From G963678445 sp963678445 (GTDB lineage: Bacteria; Hydrogenedentota; Hydrogenedentia; Hydrogenedentales; G963678445), in the NCBI GenBank assembly GCA_963678445.1, contig OY782877.1, forward strand, positions 1,984,001-2,048,000: 64,000 nt of DNA, read 5' to 3'. Shown piece after piece: positions 34,258 through 42,252 of the stretch. Within the stretch, counting starts at the first letter, position 1. Every line of letters begins with the position of its first letter. The position numbers were made by a program, and so were the translations under genes. Under the pieces are notes generated by a model. That model made no database searches. It was not told the origin of the DNA and saw nothing but the letters and a program-made list of their open reading frames with translations.

Positions 34258-35168
34258 GAAGCATCCCGGATAATCTGCAACGCAACCGCAAGGTCTCCCT
34301 GATGGGTCCAGTGAATCTCCACCCCGTTACGCTCCATTCGTCTGAACCAAGTGTCCTGGCGTTTGGCAAACCGCGTGATGGCGGCGTAGAGCTTCTGAAA
34401 CAAATCGTTGCGGTTCTTAATTTCCCCCTGCAAAAACTGGGCGACAAAGCGATACTCCAGCCCCAGTAATTCCAGGCGTTCCCAGGAGTAGCCCTGCGCA
34501 TGTAAGGTTTCCACCTCTTCAATCATTCCTGACTCGAGACGTTCATGCAGGCGCAACGCAATTCGCTTGCGCAACGTTTCGCGCGGCCAGTCTACCCCCA
34601 AGACCAGCGGACGAATATCGGGAGCCGGTTCCGGCGCATGATTTTGGGTGTACTCCGCGATTTCAATGGCGCGTACCAAGCGTTCGCGTTCGGTGAGATC
34701 TGTGGAGTTATGCAGGTTTGGCTTTAGCGCGCGTAAACGTTCGACAAGCGCCTCCATGGAGAACGCAGCCAGCGTCTCACGCAACGCCAGATTTTCCGGC
34801 ACGGCCACCATGCGGTGTTTTTGTAAGACAGCATCCAGATACATGCCCGTCCCCCCCACAACAATCGGGAAGCGATGGGCTTGTTGCAGCCTTTCGAAGA
34901 CTTTGTAAAAAGCTTGTTGGTAGGCAAATACACTAAATTCTTCGTCCAAATCGACGATATCGATCAAATGATACGGAATCGATACGCCGTTGATGGTATA
35001 TTCGTCCAAATCCTTACCGGAGCCAATATCAAGCCCGCGGTATACCTGACGAGAATCGGCAGAAATGATTTCACCACCCAATAGCTGGGCAAGCTGGACG
35101 CCCAATTGGGTTTTTCCCGATGCTGTGGGCCCCAAAATCATCAGGGCATTTTTTGAAGTAAGTTCCAT
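34254..35168 (-). CDS. miaA: tRNA dimethylallyltransferase MiaA
   Basis: This 304-residue enzyme adds the dimethylallyl group to A37 of tRNAs that read UNN codons. The P-loop GPTASGKT (about residues 13-20), SADSRQVYRG, VGGTGMYLDA and the C-terminal FAKRQDTWFRR motif are all present, and length is normal. The frame continues upstream to 35303, but those codons are a dispersed repeat copy, and the family start matches the ATG at 35168. No clear ribosome site was seen. The downstream gene overlaps its stop. Confidence 0.95.
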   Translation of the reverse strand: MELTSKNALMILGPTASGKTQLGVQLAQLLGGEIISADSRQVYRGLDIGSGKDLDEYTINGVSIPYHLIDIVDLDEEFSVFAYQQAFYKVFERLQQAHRFPIVVGGTGMYLDAVLQKHRMVAVPENLALRETLAAFSMEALVERLRALKPNLHNSTDLTERERLVRAIEIAEYTQNHAPEPAPDIRPLVLGVDWPRETLRKRIALRLHERLESGMIEEVETLHAQGYSWERLELLGLEYRFVAQFLQGEIKNRNDLFQKLYAAITRFAKRQDTWFRRMERNGVEIHWTHQGDLAVALQIIRDAS

Positions 35169-35204
35169 GGCCGCAATGATACGGGATTCCACCCCGCCAA
35201 CACC

Positions 35205-35282
35205 AGTGGTGGCCAGCGCCACGGGCCGGAAATATGGTCCTTGCCGTGCCTGAGCGTGGCAAGATTTCGTTTTCCTACATGA
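35205..35282 (-). repeat. dispersed intergenic repeat (copy 10, inverted, partial)
   Basis: GTGGTGGCCAGCGCCAC, AATATGGTCCTTGCCGTGCC and GATTTCGTTTTCC are retained. It lies directly upstream of miaA and creates a spurious N-terminal extension of that frame. Confidence 0.75.
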
Positions 35283-35498
35283 AGATGGCCGGGATACTGG
35301 CAAGAAATAAGACCCTTACCGTTCGTGGTTGCAGGTTTTTGACGGGTATCTTTTTCCTGGAATTTCCTGCTTTATCCCGGTTTCGTGGTACACTGTGGAC
35401 CGAAACCACGCTTAAAAATACGGTTTGTGGTCTATGTGTATCGTTTTTTCGAAACCTTAAGGGTATATTTCAGATTTTCGCCATTGGGAGAAAAAGTT

Positions 35499-37109
35499 AT
35501 GAGTATGGCGGTTGGTGTATTGATATGGGCAAGCAGTTTTTCCTGGGTGTGGGGCGAAGCGGCGGATTATGTGTATGTTGCCCCGGAAGCGACGGAAAAA
35601 GCGGGGGCGGTTATGTCCAATGCTGTGGTAGACGGCTACTTAAAACGTCCCGCGCCAATGCATGTTTTTTCTGAATTTGCTGGAAAGAATCAAGTTTTAG
35701 CAGCGGAAGAAGCTGGAAAAACTCCCTATCCGCTTGCACAGGGTTTCGCGGTGGATTTGGATAGCGCCACACTGTTTGATGCGGGGGTGGTCTACAAGGG
35801 ACAACGTGAGTGTACGGCATCGATCGTGTCGGAAGGGGCGCTGGCGATGCGTTTGCTGGTGGAGCTGGAGACGTTAGGTGAGGGAGATCGCCTGTGGCTG
35901 TTGGAACCACAGAGCAGGCGGGCATTGGGCCCGTATACGTCGGCGGATGCGATAGAGGGGGGGCGTTGGTTGCCCACAGTGTGGGGGGATACGGTGGTTT
36001 TGTTGCTGCAATCGGGCGACACGGTGTTGCCGGGCATTCATGTGGTGGGCGGCGCGCATTTTTACCGCTTGCCGACTCCCGAGAAGGTCCTGGACCCCGA
36101 TGCGGGATGTCCTACGCCAGTGGCCTGTGAATCGGATACCGCTTTTCAGCAGGTTTCGACGGGGATTGGTATGTTGATTATTCCCACAGGCAGCTTTAGC
36201 CAGGTACAATGTAGTGGTGCCTTGCTGAACAATCCCGATACGGAGGCGCATGAGCCCTATTTGTTGACGGCATACCATTGTGTGGACGAGGCTTCGGATA
36301 TCCGCCAAATGGATGTGGTTTGGGATTACCGTGCGCCGGATTGTGCCGAACATACAGCGCCAGGCACGGTGCTGCATAGCAGCGGCGACACTATTTTGGC
36401 GACAAATGACTGGGTGGATGGTGCTCTTTTATTGTTGAAGGACGTTCCGGTGGGGATATATGGCCGTGCTTGGTTGGGATGGGATACCAATACGCTGGTG
36501 GAAGCGGAGGCGGTGATGTCGGCGCATCATCCGAAAGGAGCCTGGATGAAATTGGCGGCGGGTCAGATTACGGCGACGGGATTGCGGGTGGTGATGGGGC
36601 TGCGCAGCGTTTTTTATCAGAATCAAGTTCAGTGGCAACAAGGGATTACGAAGGGTGGCTCTTCCGGATCGCCACTATTAAAGCGAAATGAAGCGTACCG
36701 TGTTGTAGGCATGCTCAGCAACGGTCCGACGCATGATTGCAGCAACCCGAGTCAGAATATCGACAATTTTGCGTCTTTTCGGGATTTTTATCCCCAAATC
36801 AGCTGTTATCTTAAGGTAGATTCGCCCTGTGGGGAACATCCCAACCCGCCGGACGATTCACTTTGCCCGTTAAAGGCACTTTATGGTGCTCATTCGCAGA
36901 CAACGGAAGAGTTGCGTCTGTTCCGGGATCGCGTTTTGGCAAAGACAGATTTGGGTAGACAAGTGATAAAGGTGTATTATACGCACTCTTTGGCATGGAC
37001 GAAGCAGGTGGAAAGCTCTGCAGTCGCTGCATTGTTAGTGCGGAGTATTGCCACCCCCTGTGCACAGATAGGGGCATGGATCTCCGAGGAGAAGGCGGTA
37101 AGGCCATAA
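35499..37109 (+). CDS. secreted trypsin-like serine protease with CFI-box-like C-terminal tail
   Basis: This 536-residue protein has a signal peptide (MAVGVLIWASSFSWVWG). The chymotrypsin-fold triad is visible: His in LLTAYHCVD (about 261), Asp in NDWVDGALLLL (about 305) and Ser in KGGSSGSPLL (about 390), resembling lysyl-endopeptidase-type secreted proteases. The last 75 residues after PNPPDD read CPLKALYGAHSQ...LRLFRDRVLAKTDLGRQVIKVYY, strongly like the CFI-box C-terminal domain seen on exported proteins. The ATG at 35499 has GGGAGA upstream; the longer frame from 35385 lacks one. Confidence 0.85.
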   Translation: MSMAVGVLIWASSFSWVWGEAADYVYVAPEATEKAGAVMSNAVVDGYLKRPAPMHVFSEFAGKNQVLAAEEAGKTPYPLAQGFAVDLDSATLFDAGVVYKGQRECTASIVSEGALAMRLLVELETLGEGDRLWLLEPQSRRALGPYTSADAIEGGRWLPTVWGDTVVLLLQSGDTVLPGIHVVGGAHFYRLPTPEKVLDPDAGCPTPVACESDTAFQQVSTGIGMLIIPTGSFSQVQCSGALLNNPDTEAHEPYLLTAYHCVDEASDIRQMDVVWDYRAPDCAEHTAPGTVLHSSGDTILATNDWVDGALLLLKDVPVGIYGRAWLGWDTNTLVEAEAVMSAHHPKGAWMKLAAGQITATGLRVVMGLRSVFYQNQVQWQQGITKGGSSGSPLLKRNEAYRVVGMLSNGPTHDCSNPSQNIDNFASFRDFYPQISCYLKVDSPCGEHPNPPDDSLCPLKALYGAHSQTTEELRLFRDRVLAKTDLGRQVIKVYYTHSLAWTKQVESSAVAALLVRSIATPCAQIGAWISEEKAVRP

Positions 37110-37168
37110 AATATCGAAACTCAATGTCGTTAGAACGAGTCTAATATATTTACAAAAGTTCTGCAACA

Positions 37169-37302
37169 TTAGTCACTAATGTGGTCCAGCGACGGTGGCC
37201 AGGGCCACACCCAGGAGACATGCTCCTTATTCGTCCCTGACCTGACCACAGCAAGGAAAAGCGTTTTTATGACAGCTTTTCAGATTTGAGTCAGTAAAGT
37301 GA
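37169..37302 (-). repeat. dispersed intergenic repeat (copy 11, inverted, near complete)
   Basis: It has TTAGTCACTAATGTGGTCC at one end, GGTGGCCAGGGCCAC, CGTCCCTGACC, TTTTTATGACAGCTTTTCAG in the body and GTCAGTAAAGTGATTC at the other end. It is the rightmost copy seen. It fills most of the 299-bp gap before the ceramidase-like gene. Confidence 0.82.
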
Positions 37303-37408
37303 TTCAGCGAGTGCCTGGAGGCCAGATTCTGTATATATACTACTGAGTGAGGCAAGTTTTGTTACGCATGTAAACGGGGGGTACCCCGTGTAAAAAAGGA
37401 GTATTACC

Positions 37409-39079
37409 GTGGCGATTGAAGGGTCTTTTTTTGTACGGCATAAGATTTTTACCGCAATTTTATTAATTGTGCTGGTGTTGCTGCTTATTCCCACCATCCT
37501 TTTGCGACAATGGTCGCGTGGCCCGCATTATGATTACGAACTGGATCTTGTTTTACCAGCGCCAGGTGCGGATGCTGCCGTTAACGACTTGCAGGTTGGT
37601 GTGGCCAAGTTGGACATTACACCGAAGATGGAAGATTATGAGCCCTGGACGGATGTAAACAACAACACGAAGTTTGATCCGGGTGTGGACACCTATGAAG
37701 ATCTTAATGGTAATGGTCGTTTTGATGGGATCTGGATAGCCGGCTTCAGCACGAATCGTCCTGCCAAAGGCATCCACGACCCACAATGGGTGCGTACAAT
37801 CGCCTTGCGCAATAACGGAGTAACGTTGGTTCTTGTAACCATAGATGCCATAGGTATTTATCATGATGAATTCGTCACCATCCGAAAGAGCATAGATCCC
37901 TCGCTGAATATCGACCACATCGCCTTCTCCTCCACGCACTGCCATGAAGTGATCGACACGATGAAGATCTGGAGCTTCTGGAAACGCATCGACCTTTGGA
38001 ACAAGCTGGAAAAACCTCTTGATGTGCCGCTCTTTGGTTATGATGGCACACACATGGCAATGATCAGGGAAGCGATCAAAAACACCGTCGAAAAAGCGGT
38101 TCATAATATGATGCCAGCCGACATGTATTGTGCCCAAGTCAAAACGCCGGTTGAAGGCTATATGGATGATTCTCGTAAACCTCAGGTAATAGATTCGCGC
38201 TTGTCACTGATGCGCTTCACGTTGCGCGATACACAAAAAACCATTGCCACGTTTGCCAATTGGGGCAATCACCCGGAAACCTTGGGGGGAGATAATTCTT
38301 ATATCAGCTCGGATTTCCCCCATTATTTGCGTGAAGGTATTGAAAACGGTGTAGACCCGGATCAGCCGTATGGCGTGGAAGGTGTGGGCGGTATGTGCCT
38401 GTATTTCCAGGGCATGGTGGGCGGCTTGATCAATCAGCTCCACACGGCCATAACGCATCCCGACGGAAAGCAGCACTTTGTGGCACGGGATCGCAGTTTT
38501 GAGAAGACACAGGCTTTGGGCTACAACGTAGCCATTCATGCCTGCAAAGCGCTGCAAGGTGATACCGTATGGAAAAATGAAAACCCACGCATTGCGGTTG
38601 CCGCACGTACCATTAAAATCCCCACGCAGGGCCTTTTAAAATGGGCTATCCGCCTGGGATTGATGCACACCGGCTATTACCCGGGCAGCAAGGCCAAAAC
38701 AGAGGTGAATGCGATCCGTATCGGTAACGTCATGATTGTGACCGTACCGGGTGAGATTTACCCCGAAGTTGTCGAAGGCGGTGTAGTGGCCTTGGAGGGA
38801 CGCGATTTTCAGGTGCCCCCACAAGAAGTGCCGCCACTTCGTAGTGTGATGGAGGCCGATGAAGGTGTACGGATGGCTTTCGTTATTGGCCTGGCCAACG
38901 ACGAAATCGGCTACATGGTCCCCAAGAGCCAATGGGACGTGGAACCACCTTTTGTCTACAACAATAAAAAACAATACGGCGAGGAGAACTCCGGTGGCCC
39001 TGAAGTTGCCACCTCAGTACACCACACAGGCATGGATTTGGTAAAAGAAGTGAATGCCGCCTATGCGAAAATCAAGTAG
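37409..39079 (+). CDS. membrane-anchored neutral/alkaline ceramidase-like hydrolase
   Basis: This 556-residue protein has an N-terminal membrane anchor (IFTAILLIVLVLLLIPTILL). It shows the neutral-ceramidase-type opening VGVAKLDITP (about residue 69) and the zinc-site segment SSTHCHE (about 176), with FANWGNHPETLG and VPGEIYPE further on. An insertion near residues 78-105 holds two DxNxN-type calcium-loop-like stretches (DVNNNTKFD, DLNGNGRFD). The GTG start has a strong AAAGGAG site seven bases upstream. Members hydrolyse N-acyl lipids or related amides; the actual substrate is unknown. It is followed by a strong terminator. Confidence 0.83.
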   Translation: MAIEGSFFVRHKIFTAILLIVLVLLLIPTILLRQWSRGPHYDYELDLVLPAPGADAAVNDLQVGVAKLDITPKMEDYEPWTDVNNNTKFDPGVDTYEDLNGNGRFDGIWIAGFSTNRPAKGIHDPQWVRTIALRNNGVTLVLVTIDAIGIYHDEFVTIRKSIDPSLNIDHIAFSSTHCHEVIDTMKIWSFWKRIDLWNKLEKPLDVPLFGYDGTHMAMIREAIKNTVEKAVHNMMPADMYCAQVKTPVEGYMDDSRKPQVIDSRLSLMRFTLRDTQKTIATFANWGNHPETLGGDNSYISSDFPHYLREGIENGVDPDQPYGVEGVGGMCLYFQGMVGGLINQLHTAITHPDGKQHFVARDRSFEKTQALGYNVAIHACKALQGDTVWKNENPRIAVAARTIKIPTQGLLKWAIRLGLMHTGYYPGSKAKTEVNAIRIGNVMIVTVPGEIYPEVVEGGVVALEGRDFQVPPQEVPPLRSVMEADEGVRMAFVIGLANDEIGYMVPKSQWDVEPPFVYNNKKQYGEENSGGPEVATSVHHTGMDLVKEVNAAYAKIK

Positions 39080-39100
39080 TTTTCAAAAATAAATTGACTT

Positions 39101-39143
39101 AATTTGCCGGACAGTCTTCAAGGATTGTCCGGCAAATTTTTTG
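39101..39143 (+). terminator. rho-independent terminator
   Basis: AATTTGCCGGACAGTC and GATTGTCCGGCAAATT form a stem of about 15 bp with a short loop, followed by TTTTTTG, just after the ceramidase-like gene. Confidence 0.92.
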
Positions 39144-39360
39144 TCCGTATCGGCATAGTCCCCAAGAGTTGACAGTGCGAAATATGCGGTGAAGGAAACT
39201 GTGCGGTAGACCCTCAGCGCCCCCAGAAGGCCTGGAAGAGGAACAATTGCCCTCCTATTCAATTGCCTGAAAGCGCGATATAATAGTATCGGCAAGGAAT
39301 AGGGGGGGACACGCTGGTGTTATCTTGAAAAGCAATCCGACAGGCTTACGAAGGGGTTTG

Positions 39361-40422
39361 ATGATGACGGATGGGCGTAAGAGAGATAAACGAAAGCGGT
39401 GTTCAGGCGTGTGGTTGTTTGAAGGCATACTGACGCTAGGCGTGATTGTCGGGCTGAGCGTGTTGCTGATGGAGATAGGCGTACGGATATTTCATCCTGA
39501 ACCGGAGGTGGTGCGCTGGTTAACCCCGCATCCCAGATATGGGCATGTTCTGAAGAAAAATTTTCATCAGACGTACACCTACCACCGGCCCTACTATCGG
39601 GTCGAAGTCGATACGAACGCGTTGGCTATGCGGGATGCCATGTTGGAACCAAAGGCCCCAACGCAGAAAACAGTTCTGTTCTTGGGGGATTCCTTCACCT
39701 TTGGCTACGGGGTGAACCTGCCGGATCGTTTCGATGAGGTTCTGGAGGAATTGTTGGCCGGGGAAACACATCCCTTTCGTTTTATCAACGCAGGAGTGGA
39801 TGGCTGGGGCACACAGCAGCAGGTTTTATATGCACAGGACCATTTCGAGGCATTGCAGCCCGACATTATTGTGCTGACCTTTTGCCAAAACGACCCCTAT
39901 GACGATACGCTGTTCTCACAACACGGCGTGAATTATGCCCCGAAATCCTTTCCGGGCAAAGAATGGGTTCGCACACATTCACACCTGTTCCGTTTTGTGC
40001 GCAACCTGTTTTGGATGCGACATCGTATTCAGTCAGCGGAGTCATTTATTGCACAGGCAGGATCATCTCCGGAATTATTGGAGCAGATAGCACAAACACA
40101 AAGCCATCAGGAAGATATCGTCATCCCAGAAATTTTTTGGAAGGCCTCCTTGAAGACCTTGCGCGACTTTCACGAGGCATTTCGCAAATTTAACCCGAAA
40201 GGGCTGCTCCTTATCCAAGCAACAGCACCGGTAAGTGCAGATATACGAAAAAACTTGCAAAGTTTGGATAACGGCGATTCATTGCGCTATGTGGATTTGT
40301 ATGACGCAATGGCATCATTGACACCAGAGGCGCGCGTGCTGCCCCATGACCCCCACTGGTCACTGGAAGTACACCGGCGAGTGGCAAAACATTTAAAAGA
40401 AGCATTGTTGGGAACGCTCTGA
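39361..40422 (+). CDS. membrane-anchored SGNH hydrolase-like protein
   Basis: About 353 residues with an N-terminal transmembrane anchor (GILTLGVIVGLSVLLMEIGV), then SGNH blocks: VLFLGDSFTFGYGV (Ser near 111), INAGVDGWG, LTFCQNDPYDD and the C-terminal DPHWS (Asp/His near 330). The DPHW ending is typical of the AlgX/DltD-like SGNH proteins involved in polysaccharide acylation. GAAGGGG precedes the ATG at 39361; a TTG at 39325 is unlikely. It may act with the similar gene at 31089. Confidence 0.82.
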   Translation: MMTDGRKRDKRKRCSGVWLFEGILTLGVIVGLSVLLMEIGVRIFHPEPEVVRWLTPHPRYGHVLKKNFHQTYTYHRPYYRVEVDTNALAMRDAMLEPKAPTQKTVLFLGDSFTFGYGVNLPDRFDEVLEELLAGETHPFRFINAGVDGWGTQQQVLYAQDHFEALQPDIIVLTFCQNDPYDDTLFSQHGVNYAPKSFPGKEWVRTHSHLFRFVRNLFWMRHRIQSAESFIAQAGSSPELLEQIAQTQSHQEDIVIPEIFWKASLKTLRDFHEAFRKFNPKGLLLIQATAPVSADIRKNLQSLDNGDSLRYVDLYDAMASLTPEARVLPHDPHWSLEVHRRVAKHLKEALLGTL

Positions 40423-40428
40423 ACAAAG

Positions 40429-40466
40429 ACTGGCGAGGACTTTTTGTACGAAAAGTCCCCGCCAGT
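40429..40466 (+). terminator. hairpin of the recurrent terminator-like family, copy 3
   Basis: ACTGGCGAGGACTTTT and AAAAGTCCCCGCCAGT pair with one mismatch, followed by CCGCTTCAAAAAAAGG. It sits between the convergent ends of the SGNH and Hsp70-like genes and may serve both. Confidence 0.6.
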
Positions 40467-40505
40467 TCCGCTTCAAAAAAAGGCTAAGAGTTTTGCTGCG
40501 CCGAC

Positions 40506-41927
40506 TTAGCTCGTGTGTGCGTATTGCGCAACGATAGCCAACCCGGTAGCGACACTGGTAAACGTATCCCGCGCCTGGATGCGTTCGCCGCCAAACCGAT
40601 CCCCCAGCATGGTCTGGATAGCCGGAATCAGGCTGGTGCCGCCAGTTGTGAGCACCAGATCCAGATCATCCGGCTGAATGCCCGCCAACGATTCCGCCTC
40701 CTTGATACTATTCAGCATCAGATCCAGATTATATTCGATAATATGGGCGAACTCAGCACGCTCCAACCCCTCCTGGATCTGGATATCTTCCTTATGAATC
40801 TCAATAGTAGTCGTCGGATCAAAAGAAAGTCGCTTCTTCGCCGCCTCAACCGCCCGCGCCACAGGATAACCATAATTACGCTGAATCAGACACCGCAACG
40901 CGCGCAACGCTTCGGGTTGCGAAGTGTTCGCCTCAGCCGCGATAAGCCAATGGATAGTCTCTTCATTATTAAGTTTATACAAATTCTGCCAATCCAGAAT
41001 CTGGTTATATAAATACTGAGGCATAGGAAGCTGCGCAGGGCCATAGCGTGCTTTGCTTCCGAAGATGGGGAAAAGTTTACTGCGAATAATTTCCCGGTCA
41101 ATAGCATCACCAGCCACAGGCACCCCCGCCACACTCAAGATCCGACTTTCCGACAAACGTTGTTCATGCCCATGCCCACCGCCAAACTCCATCACACAAA
41201 CATCACACGTACCCCCGCCAATGTCGACCACCATCAAGCGCTGACGCCGCTCAGCCGCCATCGCATACTCCACACACGCCCCGACCGGTTCATAAAAGAA
41301 GACGACTTCCTTAAACCCCGCCAGACTGGCCGCCGTGCGCAGACGCTTTTCCGCCAAATCATTCTCATCATCCCGCTCCGAAAAGCGCACCGGTCGTCCA
41401 AACACCGCACACTCCACCGACTGCCCCGCCGCCTTATCCGCCGCCGCCTTAATATGCCGCAAAATAAAAGCGACCAACTCCTCGATTTGATAATGCGTGC
41501 CAAACACCTCCGTACCCTGAAAAGCACGATGGCGCAGCAACGTCTTTAGCGACTGGAAAAGACGTCCCGGCGAATTTACCTCAACCACAGCGCGGGCACG
41601 CACAGCCTGGCGCACCTCAGGATCAGTAACCCCCGGACGATACGTTTCACTCTTGTCCGGTTCCGAAGCAACATACGCCTCAATACTGACGCCAAGGTCA
41701 ACCTGCTTCAACAAGACCTCCCGGTCAACATTGCGTTCAATAAACGCATTCGCCGCCGAGCGCCCCACAATAGTGTCCCCCTCATTCGTGATATACACCA
41801 ACGAAGGCAACGACGTTGGATTATCATTCGCCTCATCCAACGACAACACCTCAACCCGGTTACCATCCGTGAGGGCGATACTGGAATTCGATGTACCAAA
41901 ATCGATGCCACAATACAATTTGGTCAC
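40506..41927 (-). CDS. YegD-like Hsp70-family chaperone (ATPase domain only)
   Basis: This 473-residue protein has the Hsp70/actin ATPase signatures: phosphate 1 GIDFGTSNSSIAL (residues 7-19), phosphate 2 VVDIGGGTCDVCVM (about 230) and the adenosine motif LVLTTGGTSLIPAI (about 430). The usual beta-sandwich substrate-binding domain and lid of DnaK are absent, which fits the YegD group. Its role in the cell is poorly defined. It is transcribed away from the CRISPR array, with 325 bp between. Confidence 0.9.
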   Translation of the reverse strand: MTKLYCGIDFGTSNSSIALTDGNRVEVLSLDEANDNPTSLPSLVYITNEGDTIVGRSAANAFIERNVDREVLLKQVDLGVSIEAYVASEPDKSETYRPGVTDPEVRQAVRARAVVEVNSPGRLFQSLKTLLRHRAFQGTEVFGTHYQIEELVAFILRHIKAAADKAAGQSVECAVFGRPVRFSERDDENDLAEKRLRTAASLAGFKEVVFFYEPVGACVEYAMAAERRQRLMVVDIGGGTCDVCVMEFGGGHGHEQRLSESRILSVAGVPVAGDAIDREIIRSKLFPIFGSKARYGPAQLPMPQYLYNQILDWQNLYKLNNEETIHWLIAAEANTSQPEALRALRCLIQRNYGYPVARAVEAAKKRLSFDPTTTIEIHKEDIQIQEGLERAEFAHIIEYNLDLMLNSIKEAESLAGIQPDDLDLVLTTGGTSLIPAIQTMLGDRFGGERIQARDTFTSVATGLAIVAQYAHTS

Positions 41928-42252
41928 TGCAAATCCCCTTTAAAAACGTTACATACGCACACAAGTCCCACCTACTACTATAGCGCCTTTTAAAACAAAG
42001 GCCAACACCCAACCACGCCCTGTACATCGCTTCATAGACACGCACAAGACCCAAAAAACGCCCGCCATTTGCAGCAGGCAAACGGTCCACACACCGTAAA
42101 CGGGGGAGTATATCACGCGTCTTACTACCGTGCAACTTCCCCCTGACACCAGCCACCCCCAAGCCTACATAGCAAAATAATCCGGCAAAGCTCCCCCTTA
42201 AACCACCCCCCAGTCATATTTTTATCCCCCATCATACTCCAGCGAGCCACCC
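41928..42252. other. non-coding flank of the CRISPR array
   Basis: The plus strand is C-rich and shows no ORF of coding quality. A small hairpin GCCTTT/AAAGGC is at about 41992-42009, directly after CTATAGC, which could pair with the repeat start using G-U pairs, but the match is short. No degenerate repeat or clear AT-rich leader is visible. Confidence 0.4.

Noticed and set aside
35169..35303. N-terminal extension of miaA
   Set aside because: The codons come from an inverted copy of the dispersed repeat, and MiaA homology begins at the ATG at 35168.
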